DNA from: Candidula unifasciata
Lineage: Eukaryota > Mollusca > Gastropoda > Stylommatophora > Geomitridae
Length of the DNA stretch: 64,000 bases
Assembly (NCBI GenBank): GCA_905116865.2
Contig: CAJHNH020001101.1
Location: forward strand, 468,501-532,500
Direction of reading: 5' to 3'
Part shown: positions 25,401 through 31,652 of the stretch, piece by piece
Numbering within the stretch: position 1 is the stretch's first letter
Layout of the letters: each line of letters begins with the position of its first letter
The notes under the pieces: generated by a model
The model's database searches: none
Told to the model about the DNA's origin: nothing
The model's input: the letters and a program-made list of their open reading frames with translations, nothing else
Program-made: the position numbers and the translations under genes

Positions 25401-26918
25401 TATGAGAAGAGGGAAAATAGAACATGTTGTGATCACTGGAAAGATATGTGGAAAGAGAGATAGAGGAAGACAACGAGAGAAAATACATGCTGCAGGAGAT
25501 CGCAGATTATGGAGAGGCATGATTGCCCACGCCAGTCGGCAAGGCACCTGATGATAATGATGATACTTGCAGACCGCTACAGTCTTCAAGTAACCTCTAG
25601 TCTAATGCAGTGGCTGTGATTATGTCTCTGTTTCCTTGTGTGTTGATGGTACTGATAATTCTGCTTGATGTGTATGTGCGGATGCACATCACATTGTGTG
25701 TATGTTTATATACAAACACACCCAAAACAAACACACTACACACCTGATACCTCCTTAGAAATAATCTCACCACCTTAATAGGACCGTGAAGACTTTTGAA
25801 AAAAATGAGAAATTTCTTCTAGTATTTATATTATTAGATTTATGTTTCCTCTCACCCTAAGTTAGACAGCTGGCTGCATATAAAGATATTGTTAAAGAAG
25901 CGTCCTTTCAGTTGTAACTTTAATTTTGGGAATAGAAAATAATTACAGTCCATGCCTCACATAGATTAATTAGTTGCCATTTATGACATGTTTATTAACA
26001 GGCAGTGGGTTGGTTCTTTTTTGTATTTCTTCTCAAGAATGAAGCCCTGAAACCCACATGGGGAAACAGGGTATGTAGCTGTGTAGTTAATTGTGCTGTT
26101 TTGTCTGCCCACAGAGTTTGTCCAGCCATGCCAAGAACAGAGATATCCTTTCAGCCCCGATGCCGACAATTCCAGCCCTAGGCATCTCCTCAAGATCCGA
26201 CCCGAAGATTCGATATACAAAACGTAGTGTGAACGAAGTTGCTACCAAAAATCTAAATTCAGTCTTCCCATGGAAAAGTTACTCCAAACAGGGCTCCCCC
26301 AGCCCAGATAAAGATGGAGTTAACAGAAATGGAGAGGAGGAAGAAAGGAGAAAAATGTTTCCATCTCAGGATGATAAAACAAATGCTTTCATGGACTCAT
26401 TAGCACAGAGGATTAACTACATGACCAGCAAGATTGCATCCATGAGCAATTCAGTCATTCAGGTCAACGGAAGTCAAGACCACGGACCGAGACCAACTTC
26501 TGGAGATGTTCCCAGAAGTAAATCCACTTACAGTGCCGAGGATAACTCTGAAGATTCTGGGCTACCAACCCATGATGTTAGTCATGTTGCCTCAGAGTTA
26601 GCAACCCCTGACGATGGCCTGGGCATTCTGGGCCAGAATGATAACCAGACTCCTTCCAAATGTGCCAGCCCCAGATCCCCAAAGTCTTCCAGCTCTGCAG
26701 CATCCTCAAAAGTCTCCAGCCCTTCCAAATCAAAACACGATGACTTACTGGATGAGGAAGCTGATGCTTGCATAATTGAAGCTAGCCACCGGGGTTTCTC
26801 TATTCTCCATGCTCTCCAGGAAAGACACCGACGGAGCATGTATCTGGAAGATGTTGCCGTGGAGAATCCACCAGTGGAAGAAATTGTTTCCACATCTGAA
26901 GTCTTATCTCAAGTCTGA
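4266..26918 (+). CDS. Ankyrin-repeat protein, nine coding exons, 570 aa (gene level)
   Basis: Joined exons 4266-4382, 9123-9218, 9899-9997, 11564-11662, 15010-15141, 17065-17166, 17789-17887, 18847-19011 and 26115-26918 give 571 codons including a TGA stop. Every intron is phase 0 with GT-AG ends. Residues about 8-39 form a first ankyrin-like unit. Residues 40-71, 72-104, 105-137, 138-181, 182-215 and 216-248 are further units with the typical (T/A)xLHxAAxxGH and LLxxGADxN signatures; the fifth is long (44 residues). Residues 249-303 look like a capping half-repeat (ASDRAKNEDLKEML). The last 267 residues are polar and serine/proline-rich, probably disordered. The start MGQAGSK fits the N-myristoylation rule (Gly2, Ser6, Lys7), so membrane association is inferred. 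Ankyrin repeats usually bind partner proteins; the specific partner and family name are not recognised. The last intron (7.1 kb) could hide another phase-0 exon. Confidence 0.85.
4623..4763. mobile_element. TTAA-flanked MITE (piggyBac-like ends), copy 2
   Basis: Left end TTAACTCTTTGAGTCCCA and right end TGGGACTCAAAGAGTTAA are inverted copies, both carrying TTAA at 4623-4626 and 4760-4763. At 141 bp with no coding frame it is the cleanest copy of the family. TTAA targets and a TTAACyCTTTG start are typical of piggyBac-type elements; the assignment is inference. Confidence 0.75.
4770..5545 (+). mobile_element. LINE reverse-transcriptase C-terminal remnant
   Basis: Pieces read as the end of a non-LTR retrotransposon ORF: KTNILKIPTMD, VTDHFTLLGSNFDSQGG, and from 5148 ENKCLRKN, QRRWRYIGQTLRR and ALKWETNGLRKK. 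Stops and shifts separate them. It ends in (GAT)n near 5540, like other RTE-type tails here. It lies in intron 1 of the ankyrin gene in the sense direction. Confidence 0.7.
5712..5890 (-). mobile_element. SINE family A, diverged copy
   Basis: The + strand shows TAGACCAATTGGCAATGC, TTTACTTCCCAGGACATTACC and GGTGAACATCTAGCCATTATG, the complement of the family A tail, body and head in that order. It is more diverged than the copy at 2095. Confidence 0.6.
5986..6294. mobile_element. hAT-like MITE
   Basis: The ends CAGTGGTTTTCAACTC (5986) and GGTTGAAAACAACTA (to 6294) are inverted relatives. Flanking octamers GGCTAGCA (5978-5985) and ATCTAGCA (6295-6302) agree at 6 of 8 positions. G- and C-tracts lie inside. 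No transposase. Confidence 0.6.
6585..6806 (+). mobile_element. LINE 3' end remnant
   Basis: It decodes in pieces to LSRKLGYFGRV and, after a frame break, LKTTAMEADLH, resembling the RYFGHV...EG-type C-terminus of RTE-like reverse transcriptases, and ends GATGATGATGAG near 6795. Confidence 0.5.
7183..7563. mobile_element. hAT-like MITE with perfect 8-bp TSD
   Basis: The ends CAGTGATTCCCAATC and GTTTGGGAAACATTG are inverted relatives. The octamer CCCTAGAG is directly repeated outside both ends (7175-7182, 7564-7571). The interior is made of ACAATCA(G/A)ATTG units separated by C-tracts. Confidence 0.8.
7381..7444. repeat. Poly-C tract
   Basis: About 64 bases of C with a single A at 7427, inside the MITE at 7183-7563. 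Proline- or glycine-rich open frames here are artefacts of the tract. The length in an assembly should be treated as uncertain. Confidence 0.9.
7705..7772 (+). mobile_element. SINE family A, tail fragment
   Basis: AATGCTGACCACAACACCC followed by CATTGGTCTATAAAAAATAT matches the 3' body of family A. The tRNA-like head is absent. Confidence 0.5.
7773..8940. other. Intron 1 sequence without recognised feature
   Basis: Contains pyrimidine-rich text near 7800-7960 and a lone hAT-like start (CAGGTGTTCCCAATTA) near 8867 whose other end was not found. No gene supported. Confidence 0.4.
8945..9045 (-). mobile_element. LINE endonuclease fragment
   Basis: The - strand decodes DQCNNWEVTIVMGDLIEKL, clearly related to DQCKNCEVTMVLGDFNAKI in the APE-type endonuclease of the LINE at 22403. 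It lies 80 bp upstream of ankyrin exon 2. Confidence 0.65.
9123..9218 (+). CDS. Ankyrin gene coding exon 2
   Basis: Acceptor TTTTTCAG at 9122, donor TCT|GTGAGT at 9218. The 32 codons are one ankyrin unit: SPIHVASQGKHEVVQLLIDA, then GCDLTVVDS. Confidence 0.88.
9290..9609 (+). repeat. Dispersed repeat family D
   Basis: Shares with 17240-17566 the landmarks AACA(G/A)GAATAGA, AAGCATGTCGTA, AGTCTGCA, ATG(T/C)GCACGCA and ACCAGA(G/C)CTTTCC, ending TTTACAGCCGGTGAAC. At least eight copies in both orientations occur in the window, often with a (GAA)n tail. No coding frame; probably a SINE whose head is not recognised. Confidence 0.7.
9610..9840. repeat. 85-bp tandem repeat, about three units
   Basis: Units beginning GCTGTTTAAGCAGTGGAGG recur at 9698 and 9783 (85 bp apart), with a similar start near 9612. 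The last unit runs into a short CA tract. Confidence 0.85.
9899..9997 (+). CDS. Ankyrin gene coding exon 3
   Basis: Acceptor CTTTCTAG at 9898, donor AAG|GTAACT at 9997. The 33 codons are a canonical ankyrin unit with AVHHAAMQGHADIIQMLSDA and GADINTQDK. Confidence 0.9.
10043..10098. repeat. Short tandem duplication
   Basis: AGCTGTCGGTCGGCATGGGT followed by TATCCATGTC occurs twice in a row. Confidence 0.8.
10190..10419. repeat. 18-bp minisatellite, about 13 units
   Basis: CATTGCCATCCAGGCATA repeats head to tail with single-base variants (CATTCCCATC, CATAGCCATC). It ends exactly where a LINE 3' end begins. Confidence 0.95.
10424..10616 (+). mobile_element. LINE 3' end remnant with GAT tail
   Basis: One frame reads IGRVSGKRGRGRPREMMLDG and then LKRWHG, stopping before GATGATGATGATAC. 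This is the conserved C-terminal KRGRGRPR...W motif of RTE-like reverse transcriptases. Confidence 0.75.
10738..11150. repeat. Diverged tandem repeat, 45-50 bp
   Basis: Variants of TCTACATATTATTATATATG followed by GCTATTTTCTACAATTTATA and GCCCATTC recur about seven to eight times with decreasing similarity towards both ends. Confidence 0.8.
11564..11662 (+). CDS. Ankyrin gene coding exon 4
   Basis: Acceptor TTACTTACAG at 11563, donor AAG|GTAAGG at 11662. The 33 codons carry the most canonical repeat of the protein: GWTPLHCAAYYAHS, then VLLRNKCDVTILNK. Confidence 0.92.
11865..12117 (-). repeat. Dispersed repeat family D, reverse copy
   Basis: Reads as the complement of family D: GTTCTGGATCTTCAG, GCAGTCTGTTGGTTCCTCAC, AGGCAGATGCATCC and CAACATGTTGGGTG follow in the order expected for the - strand. 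Confidence 0.65.
12118..12930. other. Intron 4 sequence, nothing recognised
   Basis: AT-rich, no supported frame or known repeat up to the mariner at 12933. Confidence 0.4.
12933..13884 (+). mobile_element. Mariner-type transposon, internally deleted
   Basis: Ends CAAGGTCCGACAATTAAGTA and its exact inverse, each flanked by TA (12931-12932, 13885-13886). From 12994 the + strand gives a transposase-like start (MKQSIESKEATFIYDLATL) and later, with frameshifts, LIETLHKVLVQDF and SPDLSPCDYFLFPKLKL. The stretch that should carry the first two catalytic aspartates is missing: sequence jumps from FGPKTSV straight to the SPDLSPCDY region. Non-autonomous and dead. Confidence 0.88.
13890..14703. other. 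Intron 4 sequence, little recognised
   Basis: A tRNA-like stretch at about 14287-14335 (GATGGAGTGGTCAAACC, then AAGGTCGTGAATTTG) could be the head of a decayed SINE. Nothing else supported. Confidence 0.35.
14712..14888. mobile_element. hAT-like MITE
   Basis: Ends CAGGGTTATTCAACT and ATTCTGAATATCCCTG are inverted relatives. Flanking octamers GCCTACGC (14704-14711) and ACCTACGC (14889-14896) match at 7 of 8. Length 177 bp, no frame. Confidence 0.75.
15010..15141 (+). CDS. Ankyrin gene coding exon 5
   Basis: Acceptor CATTTTTAG at 15009, donor GAG|GTATAT at 15141. The 44 codons form a lengthened ankyrin unit: GRSALIETARS, an 11-residue insertion (KNYEDEKILGE), then ARKLINAGCDVNLK. Confidence 0.88.
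15290..15478 (-). repeat. Dispersed repeat family D, reverse copy
   Basis: TGGACTTTGGCCTTATTCCA, GGGATGTTGGTTCCTTGCC and GCAGATGCACTCAGACTTC match the complement of family D. Confidence 0.65.
15655..16045 (-). mobile_element. SINE family C (about 400 bp, tRNA-derived)
   Basis: Complement of the copy at 61093-61520. Shared landmarks are GAAGAAGCTCAGCACAGTGC, GAGGATCCTGAAATA, TTTTTAACTCC, CAATGCACACG and CTAGGGGGAATTAC, with a tRNA-like head at 15975-16045. Similarity runs over the whole length. Confidence 0.8.
16260..17045. repeat. Duplicated segment and diverged short repeats
   Basis: The text ATGGAATATATACATACAAA, GGATCA(T/G)ATGGT, CAGTCAAACTGTTTGACA and CTACATTTTTAAAA occurs at 16285-16450 and again at 16709-16830. 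From 16820 to 17040 a roughly 40-bp unit (GGAAATACTGAA(T/C)TA, TTTTAAATACAAGT) recurs about six times. Confidence 0.75.
16472..16565 (+). mobile_element. SINE family B head
   Basis: GCTCTGTGGCTGTCGATGTG, then GGGTTCGATCCCAGCTGCGG (B-box-like) and GCATTGGTTTCGACAGC. The same core is present inverted at 52612-52757. It sits between the two halves of the duplication at 16260-17045. Confidence 0.65.
17065..17166 (+). CDS. Ankyrin gene coding exon 6
   Basis: Acceptor TCTGTTACAG at 17064, donor TAC|GTGAGT at 17166. The 34 codons are an ankyrin unit with FTGLMFAAYHNHVDVATAFI and a cysteine-rich end (GSCDLDCASCY). Confidence 0.88.
17240..17566 (+). repeat. Dispersed repeat family D, long copy
   Basis: The fullest copy: GTAGGTTCCTGGGCCC, AAGCATGTCGTAAGAGTCGA, AGGAACCAACAGTCTGCACA, CAGATGCACACGCAACAC and AGAGCTGGTGAGC, ending in an A/G-rich AAGAAGAAG tail. 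Confidence 0.75.
17789..17887 (+). CDS. Ankyrin gene coding exon 7
   Basis: Acceptor CAATTTTCAG at 17788, donor ATG|GTGAGT at 17887. The 33 codons are a canonical unit: WTALHWAADCGNAEMVYLLL and DAGADPTRTGM. Confidence 0.92.
17893..18045 (+). repeat. Dispersed repeat family D, 5'-truncated copy
   Basis: Starts within ten bases of the exon 7 donor. It shows AAACGGATGTACACGCAAAA, ACGAACAACCGTGACTTACC and CACAGCCGGTGAAC followed by (AAG)5. Confidence 0.7.
18100..18846. other. Intron 7 sequence with one unrecognised frame
   Basis: A 126-codon open frame on + (18161-18541) includes WGDSLETEQQNIIQKWLHRH. It has no family resemblance I can name and no clear splice sites. Near 18715-18805 a fragment (AAGATACAGCAAAATATTCC, AAACTGTACAATG) resembles 32810-32895. 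Confidence 0.4.
18847..19011 (+). CDS. Ankyrin gene coding exon 8
   Basis: Acceptor TTGTTTACAG at 18846. The 55 codons begin RGEMASDRAKNEDLKEMLES, a typical capping half-repeat, followed by a polar linker. The chosen donor GAG|GTACTG at 19011 is weak but keeps phase 0; the frame stops two codons later (TGA) if it is not used. A short isoform ending in this exon is possible. Confidence 0.7.
19196..19432. mobile_element. SPIN/URR1-like hAT element
   Basis: Ends CAGTGGTTCTCAACCTTCC and GGTTGAGAACTGCTG. Flanking octamers ACCTAAAC (19188-19195) and ACCTAAGC (19433-19440) match at 7 of 8. Internal signatures include TTTAATACAGTTCTTCATG, GGTGGCGACCCCCAA, GTGAAAGGGTCGTTCGACCC and GGGTCGTGACCC, which I recognise as the core of the SPIN / rodent URR1 hAT group. 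A small palindrome (GCATATGTGCC ... ACATATGCC) interrupts the right end. Non-autonomous, 237 bp, in intron 8 of the ankyrin gene. Confidence 0.82.
19510..19735. repeat. About 75-bp tandem repeat, three units
   Basis: CTAGATGGCTGAATCATTTC, ATTCTTTGTCTGTCAATATA and ATCCAAACATGGTC recur three times in register. Confidence 0.9.
19930..20285 (-). mobile_element. LINE reverse-transcriptase fragment
   Basis: An open - strand frame of 115 codons contains MRINTMKTEVMKIG, VQEFKYLGSILTEDGRLDRE and IEVRVQKANA, the conserved 'FKYLGS' part downstream of the catalytic site in RTE-like reverse transcriptases. Confidence 0.8.
20708..20850 (-). mobile_element. SINE family A fragment
   Basis: GGCACTCCTTGGATGATG, TTGCTGACAACATTTTTCTG and GGCACCCAGGTCAGCTTT match the complement of the family A body; the tRNA head is not visible. 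Confidence 0.5.
20895..21045 (-). repeat. Dispersed repeat family D, reverse copy
   Basis: TTCATTCACTTCTGTCCTG, TTCCAGAACTTGAGTTTTGC, ATACAGACTATTGGTTCCTC and CATGCAGATGCACTC match the complement of family D. Confidence 0.65.
21254..22189 (-). mobile_element. Mariner-type transposon, internally deleted, second copy
   Basis: Same terminal repeats as the element at 12933 (CAAGGTCCGACAATTAAGTA), flanked by TA. On the - strand, frames read SMESKATTFIYDLATFHSRS, then APRPGRQIYVRNDEF, ESSINRETIHKILVQDF and LDRATCCISSQGAHF. Coding runs from FGPKTSV directly to the region of the last aspartate, so it lacks the same central part as the other copy. Antisense to the ankyrin gene in intron 8. Confidence 0.88.
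22403..25562 (+). mobile_element. Near full-length RTE-like LINE, inactivated
   Basis: About 3.16 kb, bounded by a 10-bp direct repeat ATACTTGCAG (22393-22402 and 25563-25572). The 5' part is non-coding. From about 22860 an APE-type endonuclease is readable (NIGTWNGRTL, ILGISEMRWPG, IYAPTADSSEEDID, VLGDFNAKIG), followed by reverse transcriptase (GKAPGPDNIS, FIDYTKAFDCV, GVRQGCVLSPDLFS) and a C-terminal GRQREKI region. It ends in GATGATAATGATG. Defects: a frameshift near 23440, an in-frame TAA at 24044-24046, a second frameshift near 24450, and the catalytic YADD box reads YSDN. It lies in intron 8 in sense orientation. Confidence 0.92.
25575..26114. other. End of ankyrin intron 8, with a mariner scrap
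   Basis: At 25888-25946, TTAAAGAAGCGTCCTTTCAG and the following bases repeat a piece of the - strand mariner (21470-21500 region) and extend to GGAATAGAAAATAATTAC, a part present in the 12933 copy. Otherwise unremarkable. Confidence 0.6.
26115..26918 (+). CDS. Ankyrin gene coding exon 9 (C-terminal tail)
   Basis: Acceptor GTCTGCCCACAG at 26114; open to TGA at 26916-26918, giving 267 residues in phase 0. Start SLSSHAKNRDILSAPMPTIP. No known domain is recognised. Features are a short possible helix (MDSLAQRINYMTSKIASMSN), a serine-rich stretch (SPRSPKSSSSAASSKV) and an acidic to amphipathic end (DEEADACIIEASHRGF, LHALQERHRRS). Base composition is clearly less AT-rich than the flanking introns, as expected of coding sequence. 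The long open frame supports it strongly; its link to exon 8 is inferred from phase and strand. Confidence 0.8.
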   Translation, partial: SLSSHAKNRDILSAPMPTIPALGISSRSDPKIRYTKRSVNEVATKNLNSVFPWKSYSKQGSPSPDKDGVNRNGEEEERRKMFPSQDDKTNAFMDSLAQRINYMTSKIASMSNSVIQVNGSQDHGPRPTSGDVPRSKSTYSAEDNSEDSGLPTHDVSHVASELATPDDGLGILGQNDNQTPSKCASPRSPKSSSSAASSKVSSPSKSKHDDLLDEEADACIIEASHRGFSILHALQERHRRSMYLEDVAVENPPVEEIVSTSEVLSQV

Positions 26919-28194
26919 TGAAGCAATATTACTCTGTGGTTCATGTTTCAGAGCCTTATAATCAATAGTAAGCTGCAATTTTTCTATTCCCCTTCCCCAC
27001 CCTTTTCTTCTTTCTCTTGACATAGATAAACGTCACACAGTAAAAACACTGCAACATTGTTTAGCCACACTGCACCTAGTTGATTACTTGTGATCATAAT
27101 CTTGTCTAGCAGCAGCTGTACATACTTTTAGACCGTACTTATTGTTAACTGTTTAACCTTTTGTAGATAAACCTTACAGTTTAATGGTAAACTTTCCAGC
27201 TGAAATGTTATATATTAGGTTTTGGAATGGCAGCAAGAGAATATTTTACCTAACTCTTTGAGAATGGTTAATTCTAACTAATAGAGTTCTCTTTAAGAAC
27301 TCTTAAATCTAATTCCAGTCTTTTGAGACCTCTTTGAGTAAATACAGAAGATTAGGTCATTTAACACATTAAAAGACAACACTTTTGTAAACCAAGTTGG
27401 AGGGAAAAGTCAATGACAAGAGCTAGACAGTGATAAAGTAGGATGATCGCACCAAGAGATTGACGCACAGCATGTGAGAGAGAGTACAGTCAAAACAAGA
27501 GACAGAGTGTTAAAGATCCATTTCAGCCAGCCTTCATTGTTGAGACCATCTGATTAAAGTAAAATATTAATAAAAAAAATAAAAAAAAAAACTTGATGTA
27601 TTACACATAATATATTCTTAATTAAATTAGCTACCTTTTTCTAATAAGTATCTGTGAAAATAAATATCTAATTGCAAAGTTATTTTTCTAAAAGAGGTTA
27701 TTTCTCTAGGAAAAATATGATCTAAATAGAGTTCCTCTCCTTCTCATGAAGCCTAAAGGTACACACTGTCTGTGTTAATTAAACAAATGATTACAAAAAA
27801 TATTGAAATAACCCTCCTGGTCAAGCTGCCTTGAAAACCAATATATGAATCATTTCCCCTTTTGGTTTGTGTTGTAAACTGTTGTTTCCAATGCTGGAGT
27901 TTTCTCCTTGTTCTTGTTATTACCATGGTTTCTCTCAGAAACATTGGCATTTGAATCAGTGTTCAGATATTCCATGAAACTTTGTTACACAACTGCACAA
28001 TGAACTTTTTCTTCTGGTAGTCTTTGGAGTATGGGGAAAATGTGGACATTTGGTAGATTTTTGAATGACATGTTGAGATTATTTGGTAGTGTGAAATAAA
28101 ATGACCCCCCCATTATGCCATTGGCACATGGTCCTAGACACATTTTTTTTTTTTAGAAACAAATTCATTGAACACAAGCTGGGAAGGAAAAATA
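26919..28194. other. 3' flank of the ankyrin gene
   Basis: AT-rich, no supported gene; probably includes the 3' UTR. Candidate poly(A) signals are ATTAAA at 27553 and AATAAA at 27569. Confidence 0.5.
27569..27574 (+). promoter_or_regulatory. Candidate poly(A) signal of the ankyrin gene
   Basis: AATAAA about 650 bases after the stop codon, followed at once by a genomic A-tract. Other AATAAA motifs occur further on, so the true end is uncertain. Confidence 0.3.
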
Positions 28195-28430
28195 AGAAAA
28201 AATCACACAGAAACAATCTAGTATTTTGACCTCAGTATTTATCAGCAAGCAAACGCAAGCTGGGAAGAAAAAATACGAAAAAAATCACACAGAAACAATC
28301 TAGTATTTTGACCTCAGTATTTATCAGCAAGCAACGCAAGCTGGGAAGGAAAAAAAAAGGAAAAATCACACAGAAACAATCTAGTATTTTGACCTCAGTA
28401 TTTATCAGCAAGCAACACAAGAATGCAAGC
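28195..28430. repeat. About 73-bp tandem repeat, three units
   Basis: AATCACACAGAAACAATCTA, GTATTTTGACCTCAGTATTT, ATCAGCAAGCAA and GCAAGCTGGGAAG recur three times. Confidence 0.9.
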
Positions 28431-28431
28431 C

Positions 28432-28690
28432 ACAGTGTAGCAGCTAGACACTCACCTTTGTTCTGAAAGTCTAGGGTGTAAATCCACATTGATTCAGATT
28501 TTGTCTTCAAAATTGACCTGGCTCCCAGGTCGACCCAGCCTAAAATGGGAATCGAGTAATGTTCTGGGATGTAAAGGCAGCCAGCAGGATGTTGAAAACA
28601 TGACCCGCTGTGCGCCGATTGGTCTAAAAATGTAGGTCTGACAGTATGTGCCCACTGGAGTAAAATGGGTCCTTTACTTTTATTACCTTC
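28432..28690 (+). mobile_element. SINE family A copy
   Basis: Order is head (GCCACAGTGTAGCAGCTAGA), then GACCTGGCTCCCAGGTCGAC, GGGATGTAAAGGCAGCC, GCCGATTGGTCTAAAAATGT and AAATGGGTCCTTTACTTTTA, as in other family A copies. Confidence 0.75.
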
Positions 28691-28699
28691 CACTCAAAC

Positions 28700-29704
28700 A
28701 AAAATCCTAGATGAAGAACTAAAGCATACATCAACACACCCCCCCCCCCCCCCCACCGGCCCATTAATTCTGAATGCTTTAAAAAATGGGTCAAGAACCA
28801 ATGAAAATTCCTTTTACATAGGAAACTAATAGATTAATAAACGAATGTAATAATCTACATTTGTGAGTTTAAAGAAAATATAATATGATATAGGAAAGGG
28901 ACAATAAACACAAGCAGAAACATTGAGTACATTCCCTGGTGCTTTAAGCATGTGTATCGGGTGACCTGTACTGTGACCTCATGACGTCTATACGGCTTAT
29001 GGGAAAATTTGACGTAAACTTGGCTCTAAAAAAAGCCATTAGGATCAAAAAGACATCCCCCTAAACACTTATATTTAGTTGATATATTCATATACAGGCC
29101 TACTAAACACTAGGCAGGTACACCAAAAACCAATGGAATTTGACTATGCTTTTCAAGAACAAGTCACTACAGACATGCAGATATGTGTGCATTTACGTGA
29201 CTGTGTCACTACCGAAACAGGCTAGACTGTGTCTTCTTGGGATGACAGGATTAAGCATCTTAGTCATCACATTCTCGATTATTTGTTCTGAATATTTTTT
29301 CATGTAACCCTGTACATTTTGTAACAAATTGAAGTATAAATATAATCTTTATTTGTATGAAAAATAAATAAATAAGATTTTTGAATAAAAGAAAATAATA
29401 ATATTGAGATTATTTATATGACATATATAAATGCACACACACACACACACACATTTATATATATATACACACAAACACCATTTTTACTTTAAACTGGACA
29501 CTATTCGAACCATACTGGACGATTTTTCCAACCACCCAGGAGTTTTTATATTCAAACTGGACAATTTTCTAAGCTTTTTTAAAAACATCCTAGGTAGTTT
29601 AAAAATCATCCAGTTTGATTTAAACAAAACATCATAGGTGGTTTGAACAGTATCCAGTTTCATTTGAAAATGCCCTAAATGGCTTAAATAGTGTCAAATT
29701 TAAA

Positions 29705-29775
<71 letters not shown>

Positions 29776-30684
29776 TATATAAACAAAGGGCATTATTTAA
29801 ATCTGAAAATTATCTACAATAAACATTAACTTCTTTATGATATATAGGGTAATGGAGAAAGAAAATGATTGCAGATAGGTTAAGAGCTAAGAATTTGAGA
29901 AGCAGTATATTAAATTCCTGTGATGGCAACACTGATCCTGAAATCCTATATCTTGTTGTGGAAATCATTTTTTTTTAAAACACAAGTAGGTCTTGCTATT
30001 CATGCTTACCATTGTCATCGACTGTCGTTCCCAAGTCTCTCTTTAACACAGTGTAACATCACAGGGAAAGATGGAAACGTGCTAATAAATATGTGACATG
30101 TAAAAAAAAAATATGTAAGTTTTGATTATTTGATTAACATTTAGAAGAAGAGATTTAGAAGAAGAAGTTCAAATAGTGTCTGTTTGGCTGTCTCAAAGAT
30201 GATAAATACACTGAAGTAAGCTGAAGGGATTAGCAAACCCTTGTGGCTTTTAAAACAGTATGATAAATAAATTGTTGTGGTGCAGTTATTTGTGCTCATA
30301 AAATATAAAACCCTGTGCAATTATAAGATTTTTATAATTTATTAATCTTGTCAAGCAGATATTGTATTTATGAAACCCTGTGAAATTGAAAACTTAATAT
30401 TTTATAAATCTTGAAAAAAAAAAATTTTTAATTTTAAGATCTTGATATTTTCTTTCTGAAGCATACATTTTGGTACTATTTAATTATAACTTCCATCAGA
30501 GATTATCTCATCTCTGAGACAAAGTATTTCCCTCCATTTGTTTTTATTTACAGTGAAAGTTTGAAGTCATTTTTGAAAAAAAAGTGTACTGATAACTTTA
30601 ATAAAATGCATGATTAATGATGGAATATTTAAAAATTGTAATCAGAACAACACAAAACAAACCGTTCAGTGAACATTTTTCATC
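28700..30684. other. Intergenic AT-rich DNA with microsatellites
   Basis: No supported gene. Contains a C-tract at 28739-28754, a short CA tract near 29434 and an (AT)n run at 29707-29781. Around 29480-29700 short inverted motifs such as AAACTGGACA and GTCCAGTTT alternate. Confidence 0.5.
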
Positions 30685-31240
30685 ATGTGACAGGTTCTTT
30701 GCAGAACTTTGCTGGTAGCATTGCCAACAGGGAAGCCTCTAGGTTCTTTATAGATTCCACTCTCTTGAAAATATTTTACCATCTCCATTATAGAGACTGG
30801 TTACACTCTATTCACTTCTTCTTCTTAAAGTCTATGTGGTTTGGTGTTGGTAGTCATGACTATGCACAACCTTCTGTCTCGTGTACTTTCAGTCAACTCT
30901 GACACACATGATTTTCCATGCCATGATGTCAGACTGTCTGTTTTTTTTTTTCTCTCTCTGTCTCCCTCTGCCTCTCATCCCCTCCAATTTGTCTGCTGTC
31001 ACAATGTACTCCAGTTTTCTCTTTCTCATCACATGACCAAAGAATGTAGATTGTCTCTTTTTGATGTGGGCAATCAGTTTTCTTTATGAGTCAGTTTCTT
31101 TCAAGAAATCCTCATTACTCTTTTGATCTTTCCAGGGTATTCTCATCATTCCACATCGCTGCAGCTTCCAAATAATTTTCACTAATATAGCAACTGTCCC
31201 TGATTCACCTCCGTACATCAAGATAGGATTTATATAGCTT
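30685..31240 (-). mobile_element. LINE 3' region remnant
   Basis: The - strand decodes, with breaks, KLQRCGMMRIPWKDQKSNED, then KKRQSTFFGHVMRKRKLEYI and MRGRGRQRE. These match the C-terminal part of the RTE-like LINE at 22403 (RRMLRIPWTAKKSNQ, RRQSSFFGHVMRRGK). Confidence 0.75.
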
Positions 31241-31652
31241 TTAAGAATTCACTGCTTACAATGGGAATATTACATGGTGAGACTCTAATCTCTTCCATGG
31301 TGCGACTCTTTATATTTACTTATTCTCCAACTGTCCTGTTTGTTGTTTGTTTTTCATTCTGGGAATAATGGTTAGATGTAAAGGTTAAAATAGATGTTCC
31401 ATGCTCCTTCTATTTCCCTTTTCGTGCTGAAAGGAAAATGGGAAATACGCCAGTTGCTGTTATCTTGCGAGTGTCTCTTGTAAAAGCTTTATAGTTTTTG
31501 AGTCTAAATTCCTCTAATCTTTTACGTTTTACCTCATAAAGGCAGTTAAATACCCTTAATTAATCGTTGTAATTCACAGCTAGGCTGTGATATCTGCACC
31601 TTTTGACCCTAACAAATCTGATCAGCAAACCTTAAAGTTTTCAACATGCTTG

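Noticed and set aside
26582..26893. 103-codon frame on the - strand
   Set aside because: Shadow of ankyrin exon 9; composition is explained by the coding strand.
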